Shown here: positions 15,514 to 22,278 of the stretch, in pieces | Layout of the letters: the number at the start of each line of letters is the position of its first letter | Numbering within the stretch: position 1 is the first letter of the stretch | Assembly: GCA_910584235.1 (NCBI GenBank) | Contig: CAJTZD010000030.1 | Location: forward strand, 4,031 to 49,458 | Origin: an uncultured Acetatifactor sp. | GTDB lineage: Bacteria; Bacillota; Clostridia; Lachnospirales; Lachnospiraceae | Reading direction: 5' to 3' | Length of the DNA stretch: 45,428 nt | Made by a program: the position numbers and the translations under genes | Notes under the pieces: generated by a model | The model's database searches: none | What the model was told of the DNA's origin: nothing | What the model saw: the letters and a program-made list of their open reading frames with translations, nothing else

Positions 15514-17722
15514 TCCTGACTCTGGCCAGGTTCTTTACCTGTGTGAAGATTTCATCACGGTTTCCGTTCCTCTGGCTCTTTACGAAAGCAGTGGCAAAAT
15601 AGGTTCCGGGCGCATCGTACCTGGCAGTCACTGTGGACGTGCCTGCATGCAGGCCGTCTTCGGTGACATAGGTCTCAAGCCGGCCCACTGTCCTCTGGGA
15701 GCGGCCCAGTGCCAGAAAGTCGCTGTAGTCTCCTCCCTGATCCCGCTTTGCATAGGTGCCGAACATGGGATCCGAGAAAGAGAACCGGATCTCCGTCACC
15801 TCTCCCGCGCCCTCCGGAACCTCTGCCGCGGCTTTCAGGGTCACGCTCTCTCCCACTTTCACATGGGCGCAGGAACTGCCGTCGGCCGTGAGCGTCACCA
15901 CGGGCTGGATGCCTTTCCTCTCCTTTGCCGTCTTTGCTATATGGACCCGGCCGCCCTCCATCTCATAGACCGAGGACTGCCTTGGCTCAATGCCCCGCTC
16001 CACCCAGTCGCTGACGTCCAGCAGAGCCTGCTTGAGGCCTCCTAAGTAATTCACTATCATGTCAGTTTCAAGGCTGGACACATCCCCATGGAGGCATCTC
16101 TCATAATAGTAAATTCTGAAATCCTCCTCGTTTCCTTTTGCTTTCCGCACAGCGCTTCTGTACCAGTCGCCGCACCAAGGACAGGTGGATTCGTCCATCA
16201 GAGACTGGGTCAGGATGACCTTGCCCTGGATGGTGCCCTCCTGTACCGTGCCCGTGCCGCAGAAGCCAGGCCCCATGATGTTCTCCCTCTGAGGGATGGC
16301 GGGGGTGCCGTCCTCTTTCCGGAACTGGTCCCAGGCATGGAAAGCGGGATCCGGCGGCACCTGATGGCGGTAATAGGACTGGACTGCTATGTAATCGGAA
16401 TTGTCCAGGGTCAGTACGTCTCCGGGCCGGATGGATTTCAGCACGGACTCCATGTCGTCCATGCCGTAGCACATGCCGATAGTAATGCCTCCATGGGAGG
16501 CATTGCCTCCATGGGAGGCATTGCCTCCATGGGAAGCATTGCTTTCATGGGAAGCATTGCTTTCATGGGAAGCATTGCTTTCGTGGGAGGCATTGCCGCT
16601 TATAATGTCGCCCAGCAGCATATTCTTCCCTACAGCAGCGCCGGTTTCGAAACCGATGTTCACGCCTCTCAGGTACAGATCCTCCCCCCGGGGCACTTCT
16701 TCCACTTCAATCCAGGCGCCGCCCCCGTCCACCAAAGATTTCTTCCAGGCCGTATCCACGCCGTTGGAGTACTCCTTTTCAGCAGCCCCTGCTGCCTCTT
16801 TCTCCCCGGGCAGATGGACCGCCACCACCTTGGTCTTAAACTGCAGCCTGTCGCGAACGGCATTGCTGTCAGGCTCTGTTCCCAGGTATCCCGGCTTCTC
16901 CCAGAAATCCTTGAAATACTGGGGATCCTGCTGGCGGATGCCTGGCATCAGCACCGGCAGAGAACCATCGTCCCAGCGGCCTGCGGCCTCCATGAACCAG
17001 GTTTGGGGCGGAAAGCCCATCAGGGTAATCTCCTTAAGCATCTTCGCCTCGTCTTCCGTCAGCCCCTCATACATGTCCCCGCTGCCGCCTGCGTCCAGGG
17101 CGTCCACGATCTTGCCCAGGGCATGGCGCAGAGTGCGCATGCCCTGGACATGGAGGGTGATGGTATTGGGCAGGGAGTAGGGAGATCCGATGACGAAAGG
17201 ACACGCCCCGTCCCAGGCATTGGTGTTCTCGATGCAGGCAATGGATTTGTAGCCGCCGCCGCTGCCGCCGAACACATAACCGTAAGGCCTGCCGCAGCCA
17301 TAGTATTCCCGGGCCACCTGGCGGGAGTACTCCGCTGCCGCCGCGCTGGACTGCCAGATTCTGCGGGGATGGGAATGGCCTCCGAAAGCGCTGGCGGACT
17401 CCATATTGGTCTCGATGAAATAGGCTCCGTTTGCCAGACAGAAAGCGATGGTGTCGTCCTCGCCGCTTCTGGCCAGGGACGCAACCTCCTCATCGGGGCC
17501 CGGGAACGGACACATATACTGATAGAACCGGCCTTTAAAGTTCTCTTTCATGGGAAAGCAGAAGACGAATTTGGCGTCTGTGTCCTCAAAGCCGCCGTGG
17601 ACATAGCGGAAAGGCACTTTGCTGCCGTCCGGCATGTTGCGCTCCCGCAGTTCGTCCGCATCGATAAAAGGCTTTGCATAGCGGGGATCCTTTTTTGCGT
17701 CATAAATCAGCTTCTCACTCAT
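15500..17722 (-). CDS. Unclassified alpha/beta-hydrolase-like (esterase-like) protein with hexapeptide repeat
   Basis: A 740-residue protein. The ATG at 17722 (MSEKLIYDAKKDPRY) has AGGAGG at ideal distance; an earlier in-frame start would cross the promoter region. A nucleophile-elbow-like GGSGGG lies at about 152-157 (Ser154), and a later ERCLHGD motif may supply the catalytic His, as in tannase/feruloyl-esterase proteins. Near residues 376-412 six hexapeptides (NASHES or NASHGG) are inserted. A CPWC pair and a C-terminal beta-sandwich-like domain (PVVTLTADG ... ARYDAPGTYFATAFV) follow. No signal peptide is seen. The promoter carries the same activator-type element as the GH3 gene, which ties it to polysaccharide use. 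The esterase assignment is inference. Confidence 0.6.
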   Translation of the reverse strand: MSEKLIYDAKKDPRYAKPFIDADELRERNMPDGSKVPFRYVHGGFEDTDAKFVFCFPMKENFKGRFYQYMCPFPGPDEEVASLARSGEDDTIAFCLANGAYFIETNMESASAFGGHSHPRRIWQSSAAAAEYSRQVAREYYGCGRPYGYVFGGSGGGYKSIACIENTNAWDGACPFVIGSPYSLPNTITLHVQGMRTLRHALGKIVDALDAGGSGDMYEGLTEDEAKMLKEITLMGFPPQTWFMEAAGRWDDGSLPVLMPGIRQQDPQYFKDFWEKPGYLGTEPDSNAVRDRLQFKTKVVAVHLPGEKEAAGAAEKEYSNGVDTAWKKSLVDGGGAWIEVEEVPRGEDLYLRGVNIGFETGAAVGKNMLLGDIISGNASHESNASHESNASHESNASHGGNASHGGNASHGGITIGMCYGMDDMESVLKSIRPGDVLTLDNSDYIAVQSYYRHQVPPDPAFHAWDQFRKEDGTPAIPQRENIMGPGFCGTGTVQEGTIQGKVILTQSLMDESTCPWCGDWYRSAVRKAKGNEEDFRIYYYERCLHGDVSSLETDMIVNYLGGLKQALLDVSDWVERGIEPRQSSVYEMEGGRVHIAKTAKERKGIQPVVTLTADGSSCAHVKVGESVTLKAAAEVPEGAGEVTEIRFSFSDPMFGTYAKRDQGGDYSDFLALGRSQRTVGRLETYVTEDGLHAGTSTVTARYDAPGTYFATAFVKSQRNGNRDEIFTQVKNLARVRIIVE
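16487..16594. repeat. Six-unit 18-bp minisatellite inside a coding region
   Basis: Six adjacent 18-bp units, 108 bp in all. On the coding (minus) strand each unit encodes Asn-Ala-Ser-His plus Glu-Ser or Gly-Gly: the first three in translation order are NASHES, the last three NASHGG. Silent differences also occur between units. The length is a multiple of three codons, so copy-number changes keep the frame. Confidence 0.95.
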
Positions 17723-17795
17723 TGGATATCCTCCTGATTCCGGAATTGCAGATGTCCGCGCCGGGGCACCTGCTTTCGCTATTGATTTTATAATC

Positions 17796-17857
17796 ATTAT
17801 AGCCGATTTTGTGCCGGACTTCACCCAAGAATCCGGCGGAAACTACCACAAATCCGA
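17796..17857 (-). promoter_or_regulatory. Activator-type promoter of the esterase-like gene (shared element, copy 1)
   Basis: On the minus strand, CGGATTTGTGGTAGTTTC (to 17856) is followed 21 bp later by a second CGGATT (ending 17835), and TATAAT sits at 17796-17801, exactly 55 bp after the first base of the element. There is no recognisable -35. Two direct half-sites two helical turns apart, with the proximal one next to the -35 position, is the classical layout of an AraC-family activator site. The GH3 gene has the same layout. Confidence 0.75.
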
Positions 17858-17943
17858 CAGGAACATTTCCGCGCTTTCGTATAAACAATACGGCATGGCA
17901 AGCAGCAGCAGAAAAGACTGGAAAGAAAAAAGGGTGCCGGCTT

Positions 17944-17968
17944 TCTCTGAATCTCTGAATCTCTGAAT
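17944..17968. repeat. Short 8-bp tandem repeat
   Basis: Three adjacent copies of CTCTGAAT followed by a variant, in the gap between the DUF308 gene and the esterase-like gene. No function is apparent. The rest of 17858-17987 shows no gene or clear terminator. Confidence 0.6.
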
Positions 17969-17987
17969 CCGCTGAATCCTCCTGACT

Positions 17988-18536
17988 TTATCTGGAATCC
18001 CTCCTGCCAATCGCCGCGGCGATGCTGTCGATTCCCAGCAGAATCAGGTACACGGCCACCACGTAGCCCATGAACCGCATGGTCATAAAGGTGAGTATCG
18101 GGTTAAAAAACATCAAAAAGCCCAGCACCAGTCCGGCAATGTTTACGGCCAGCGAAAAATAGTAGATAAATTTTCGTCCTGTCATACGTATTATGTACGC
18201 ATGGTTCAGTCTGGAGATACAGTGGGACATGAACCATATAGGGAACAGCAGGGACATGATCCACTTGCCCGCGCCCGGGTAGAGCAGGAGCATACAGCCG
18301 CACATCACGCTTAGGATGCCGGAAATCAGGGATGCAAAAGGCCCGAAGCCCGTATATTTTTCCAGTCTGATGAAAATCAGGATGTCCTCCACTCCCGTGA
18401 TGACCGCAATGAGGCCGTAGACCGCCACGATTCCCGTCAGCAGGCTGCCCGGACGCAGGAAAGTAAAGATGCCCAGCAATATCAGCAGCGCCCCCACGGC
18501 CAGTTCCATCCATACGAATCCGGAATATTTCTTCAT
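17988..18536 (-). CDS. DUF308 / HdeD-family membrane protein
   Basis: A 182-residue hydrophobic protein with six predicted helices in three pairs, with repeated Gly-rich segments (LAVGALLILLGIFTFLRPG; GIVAVYGLIAVITGVEDI; ISGILSVMCGCMLLLYPG). This is the DUF308 pattern seen in HdeD-like proteins. Its ATG overlaps the FtsH stop as ATGA, so translation is coupled to FtsH. The molecular role is unknown; the coupling suggests that it assists or is a client of membrane proteolysis. Confidence 0.85.
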   Translation of the reverse strand: MKKYSGFVWMELAVGALLILLGIFTFLRPGSLLTGIVAVYGLIAVITGVEDILIFIRLEKYTGFGPFASLISGILSVMCGCMLLLYPGAGKWIMSLLFPIWFMSHCISRLNHAYIIRMTGRKFIYYFSLAVNIAGLVLGFLMFFNPILTFMTMRFMGYVVAVYLILLGIDSIAAAIGRRDSR

Positions 18537-20521
18537 TTGTCAGCACCGTCCTTTCCCCGATATGCCTCCTGTGGCCCCTTATTCCCGGGAGCATTTTCCC
18601 TGTCAGAATACGCTCCTGCATCTGCTCCGCTCTCCCCGTTCCATCGGGATTGCGTGGCATTTTCCATGACGTCTGCCCTGTGACCGGATTCCCCATGGGA
18701 TCCGGTCCCTTTCCGTCCCAGGATATCCATGAATTCCTCCCCGGTGATGGTCTCCTTTTCATAGAGGAACGCTGCCAGTTCATCCAGCTTAGCTCGGTTT
18801 TCCGTCAATATCTTCCTGGCCTTTTCATGCTGGCTTTTCACCAGCTCCACCACCTGCCTGTCGATATCTTTCTGGGTGTCCGCGGAGCAGGAGAGGGACG
18901 TGTCCCCGCCCAGGTACTGGTTGGTAACGGTCTCCATGGCCACCATGTCGAATTTCTCGCTCATGCCATAGCGGGTTATCATGGCCCGGGCCAGTTTGGT
19001 GGCCTGCTCGATGTCATTGGAGGCCCCGGTGGTAATCTCTTCGAAGACGATTTCCTCCGCGGCGCGGCCTCCGGTGAAAGTGGCGATCTTGTTCTCTATC
19101 TCCTGTTTGGTCATGAGCACTTTATCGTTCTGCTCCACCTGCATGGTGTAGCCCAGGGCGCCGGAGGTCCGGGGGATGATGGTGATCTTCTGCACCGGGG
19201 CGGAGTGGCTTTGCATGGCCGCCACCAGAGCGTGGCCGATTTCGTGGTAAGCCACTTTCCTTTTCTCCCTGTCCGAGAGGATGGCGTTCTTCTTCTGGTA
19301 TCCGGCGATGACTACCTCTATGCTCTCCTCCAGATCCGCCTGGCAGACCACGGTGCGGTCGCTCCGCACGGCACGGAGGGCGGCTTCGTTGACGATGTTG
19401 GCCAATTCCGCTCCCGAGGTGCCGGAAGCCATGCGGGCTATGGTGCGGAAATCCACATCGTCCGCCAGCTTGATTTTCCTGGCATGGACTTTCAGGATGG
19501 CCTCCCGGCCCGCCAGGTCAGGGAGCTCCACGGGCACCCGCCTGTCGAAGCGCCCGGGTCTGGTAAGGGCGGGATCCAGGGATTCGGGCCGGTTGGTGGC
19601 CGCCAGGATGATGACGCCGTTATTGCCCTCGAAGCCGTCCATCTCCGTAAGAAGCTGGTTTAAGGTCTGCTCTCTTTCATCGTTGCCGCCGATCTGGCCG
19701 TCCCGCTTTTTGCCGATGGCGTCTATCTCGTCGATGAAGACGATACAGGGGGCTTTCTCCTTGGCCTGCTTAAACAGGTCGCGGACCTTGGAGGCGCCCA
19801 TACCCACGAACATCTCCACGAACTCGGAGCCGGACATAGAGAAGAAAGGCACATTCGCCTCACCGGCCACGGCTTTGGCCAGCATGGTCTTGCCGGTGCC
19901 GGGAGGGCCCACCAGCAGCAGGCCTTTTGGCATGGAAGCGCCTACGTCCGTGTATTTCTGGGGATTGTGCAGATAGTCCACGATCTCCGCCAGGCTCTCT
20001 TTTGCCTCGTCCTCTCCGGCCACGTCGTCGAAGTGGATGCCCTCGGTGGACTGGACGTAAACTTTTGCATTGCTTTTGCCCATGCCGAACATCATGGCGT
20101 TGGGGCCGCCTGCTTTCTCCGTGAGCTTCCGGCTCAGGTACTGGCCTAAGAGGATGAAGATCAGCATGGGCAGCACGGCGGAGAGGAAGATGCTAAGCAG
20201 CGGCGAGGTGGGCCGCTCAATGTTCTTTGCGAAGACAGCTTCGGCGTCGTACAGTCTCTGGGTCAGTTCGGGATCGTACATGATGCCCGTGCTGTAGATC
20301 TGGGTATTTTCCTTGTCAGTAAAGATGATTTCGGAACTGTCCATCTGGACTCTGCCGATATTCTTTTCCTCTGTCATCTTCATGAAAGTGCCGTAATCCA
20401 CCTCCATGATCTGCCCCTGCATGAGCAGCGGGGAGACGATCATGTTAAAGAGGAAGATAATGAGAATCGCTATTCCGTAGTAATAAATCAACGGTTTTTT
20501 AGGTGACTTTACTTCTTTCAT
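18533..20521 (-). CDS. ftsH: ATP-dependent zinc metalloprotease FtsH
   Basis: A 662-residue membrane protease that degrades misfolded or short-lived membrane and cytosolic proteins. Start at 20521 (MKEVKSPKKP) has AAAGGAG before it. It shows helix one (about 10-30), a small external domain, helix two (about 110-130), Walker A GPPGTGKT (205-212), Walker B (CIVFIDEIDA), the second region of homology (ATNRPESLDPALTRPGRFDR) and the zinc site HEIGH (His426, Glu427, His430). The last 55 residues are Gly/Asp/Ser-rich tail. It may be a second FtsH copy rather than the housekeeping one, since hpt/tilS are not adjacent; this cannot be settled here. Confidence 0.96.
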   Translation of the reverse strand: MKEVKSPKKPLIYYYGIAILIIFLFNMIVSPLLMQGQIMEVDYGTFMKMTEEKNIGRVQMDSSEIIFTDKENTQIYSTGIMYDPELTQRLYDAEAVFAKNIERPTSPLLSIFLSAVLPMLIFILLGQYLSRKLTEKAGGPNAMMFGMGKSNAKVYVQSTEGIHFDDVAGEDEAKESLAEIVDYLHNPQKYTDVGASMPKGLLLVGPPGTGKTMLAKAVAGEANVPFFSMSGSEFVEMFVGMGASKVRDLFKQAKEKAPCIVFIDEIDAIGKKRDGQIGGNDEREQTLNQLLTEMDGFEGNNGVIILAATNRPESLDPALTRPGRFDRRVPVELPDLAGREAILKVHARKIKLADDVDFRTIARMASGTSGAELANIVNEAALRAVRSDRTVVCQADLEESIEVVIAGYQKKNAILSDREKRKVAYHEIGHALVAAMQSHSAPVQKITIIPRTSGALGYTMQVEQNDKVLMTKQEIENKIATFTGGRAAEEIVFEEITTGASNDIEQATKLARAMITRYGMSEKFDMVAMETVTNQYLGGDTSLSCSADTQKDIDRQVVELVKSQHEKARKILTENRAKLDELAAFLYEKETITGEEFMDILGRKGTGSHGESGHRADVMENATQSRWNGESGADAGAYSDRENAPGNKGPQEAYRGKDGADK

Positions 20522-20681
20522 GGGAGACTCCTTTCGAATATGCAATCCTTTGTATTTCTGTTTCCTGCGGAAAGCCTTTTGCCGGAAACATTGTGCCGGA
20601 AATTCCTGGTTCGGGTTCCTCAATCCATTTTAGCTCCACGGCTTCCGAAGCAGGCGCTTTCACTGCCCATACGCAGTCAGC

Positions 20682-21458
20682 TTACTTCAGGAATGTAAAC
20701 AGCATTATTACTATTCCCAATACCACCAGAATGATTCCGGTGGCCCGATTCAATGTCTTGGGCGCAGCTTTATTGGCAAAGACCGCGGCAACCCGAGCCC
20801 AGAGGAATGTGAACAGGATGCACAGGCCCCAAATGCGCCAGTCCGGCAGGCTGCCGATGGCGAAATGGGACACGGCTCCGGTGAGAGCGGTGAATGTCAT
20901 GATAAAGACGCTTGTGCCAACGGCGGTCTTGAGCTCGTAGCCCAGAACCATAGTGAGAATCAGGAGCATCATCATGCCGCCGCCCGCGCCCACGAATCCG
21001 CAGATAAAGCCAATCATGACGCCGCAGACAGCGGACTGTATGGCGCGCTTTTTCGCGGATGTCTCCTGCATGGATTCCTTTGTGGTCATCACGGGCTTTA
21101 CGATGAATTTGATGCCCAAAAGAAATGTCATGAACACGGAGAAAGTGCCCATGGTGGCAGGGGTTACCAGACTGGCCACGTAGCTGCCCACCACGGTAAA
21201 GGTGAGGACGCTGGCCATCATGATCAGGCCGTTTTTAATGTCCAGGTTCTTGTTCTTCCCATAGGTGTAGGCGGACACGGCGCTGGCCAGTACATCCGAG
21301 GACAGGGCGATTCCCACTGCCATGTAAGGGTCCATGTCCAGGAATGTGATGAGCATGGGGCTGATCACCGCCGCTGCGCTCATGCCGGCGAAGCCTGTGC
21401 CAAGGCCGGCCCCCATGCCGGCGAAGAAAGTGACTGCCAGGATCAATAACCATTCCAT
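20682..21458 (-). CDS. TauE/SafE-family membrane transporter
   Basis: A 258-residue membrane protein with about eight helices. The start MEWLLILAVTFFAGMGAGLGTGFAGMSAA contains the Gly-rich first block, and GFICGFVGAGGGMMML is the second block characteristic of the TauE/SafE (sulfite exporter-like) family. Start at 21458 has AAGGAGG; earlier codons in frame are not preceded by a ribosome site. Members export sulfite, sulfonates or other organic anions. It lies 90 bp after the MarR gene on the same strand, so that regulator probably controls it. The substrate is unknown. Confidence 0.9.
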   Translation of the reverse strand: MEWLLILAVTFFAGMGAGLGTGFAGMSAAAVISPMLITFLDMDPYMAVGIALSSDVLASAVSAYTYGKNKNLDIKNGLIMMASVLTFTVVGSYVASLVTPATMGTFSVFMTFLLGIKFIVKPVMTTKESMQETSAKKRAIQSAVCGVMIGFICGFVGAGGGMMMLLILTMVLGYELKTAVGTSVFIMTFTALTGAVSHFAIGSLPDWRIWGLCILFTFLWARVAAVFANKAAPKTLNRATGIILVVLGIVIMLFTFLK

Positions 21459-21548
21459 TTTAATACCTCCTTGCGTGCTCCTGCACGCGTACTTTTCCTT
21501 TGATGACAGACCTACCTCCGAGCCTGTCATTGAAAGTTCATTTCCAGC

Positions 21549-21989
21549 TTATTCATTTCTTTTCATGATTCCGTTCAGGTTGCGGTCTACCTGCTCCATC
21601 ACCCGGTGGAAGATCTCCCGGGAGGCCTCGTCCACGTCCTGAAAGATATCCTGGAAGAAGCTTTCCTGGAGCTGCCAGCCCCGCTCAATGATGGGCTGTG
21701 CTTTGGGGGTACAGGCCAGAACGGTCTTGCGCCGGTCTCCGGGAAATTCGCTTCTGTCCAGGTATCCCTCCCGCACCAGCCGCTCTACGTTCACGGACAC
21801 CAGATTGGCCTTAAACCCCCGCAGTTCCACAATATCCTTGGCCGTATTGTAGTCCGGATTGTTGGCCAGAAACATCAGGATGTCAAAAGCGGTCTGGGGC
21901 ATGCGCAGCTCCCGGCACAGAGATTTGCAGCGGATACAGTAGGCCTGGTAGAGATTCCTTGCGAATGCTATGTTGGGTTTTCTTACCAT
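21549..21989 (-). CDS. MarR-family transcriptional regulator
   Basis: A 146-residue DNA-binding protein with the winged-helix core: LRMPQTAFDILMFLANNPDYNTAKDIVELRGFKANLVSVNVERL, then the wing YLDRSEFPGDRRKTVLACT. The GDRR wing motif is the usual MarR signature. ATG 21989 has AAGGAGG 5 bp upstream; an in-frame GTG six bases earlier lies against the ribosome site and is unlikely. It is the first gene of an operon with the TauE-like transporter and probably represses its own promoter through the repeats just upstream. Confidence 0.92.
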   Translation of the reverse strand: MVRKPNIAFARNLYQAYCIRCKSLCRELRMPQTAFDILMFLANNPDYNTAKDIVELRGFKANLVSVNVERLVREGYLDRSEFPGDRRKTVLACTPKAQPIIERGWQLQESFFQDIFQDVDEASREIFHRVMEQVDRNLNGIMKRNE

Positions 21990-22017
21990 TGGCACCTCCT
22001 TTTGTAATATTCCATAT

Positions 22018-22068
22018 TTGAATTATTCAATTTTGAAGTATTTTAGCATGGGAGAATAGGGATGTCAA
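22018..22068 (-). promoter_or_regulatory. MarR operon promoter with overlapping operator repeats
   Basis: Minus-strand TTGACA (22063-22068), 17-bp spacer and TAAAAT (22040-22045). Directly downstream, covering the expected start of transcription, are three alternating half-sites TTGAA-TTA-TTCAA-TT-TTGAA (22018-22037). AT-rich TTGAA/TTCAA palindromes at the promoter are typical of MarR operators, so autorepression is likely. Confidence 0.75.
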
Positions 22069-22194
22069 TGATTCCTGTGATTAAAAAAGCGGGATGTTTC
22101 TAAAGTTTTTCTGAATTGATTCGTCCGGCCAAAAAACCTCAGCCAAACTTCGATACTCCCACCGGACTTTTCCACCGGACTGTCGGGGACAAAA

Positions 22195-22226
22195 ATAACG
22201 CCCGGCTTGTAAAAAGCGAGCGTTAT
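22195..22226 (-). terminator. Terminator after the GH3 gene
   Basis: Minus-strand stem ATAACGC ... GCGTTAT with an inner GCTT/AAGC pair, followed by five U residues (A-run at 22191-22195 on the plus strand). It lies about 50 bp beyond the GH3 stop codon. Confidence 0.7.
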
Positions 22227-22278
22227 CCTGTATTCTTCTGCAATTCCCTTTATACGACTGCTGCCGAAAAGATTACAG

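Noticed and set aside
16487..16594. Hexamer array as CRISPR or non-coding repeat
   Set aside because: Units are directly adjacent without spacers and keep the reading frame of a long gene.
16088..17737. Long plus-strand open frame of 549 codons
   Set aside because: It is antisense to the esterase-like gene in GC-rich DNA, has no ribosome site and no recognisable domain; the minus-strand frame has a clear start and motifs.
18650..19663. Plus-strand open frame of 337 codons
   Set aside because: Antisense to ftsH; low-complexity His/Gly/Val-rich product typical of shadow frames.
20865..21449. Plus-strand open frame rich in His and Gly
   Set aside because: Antisense to the TauE/SafE gene; composition is that of a shadow frame.
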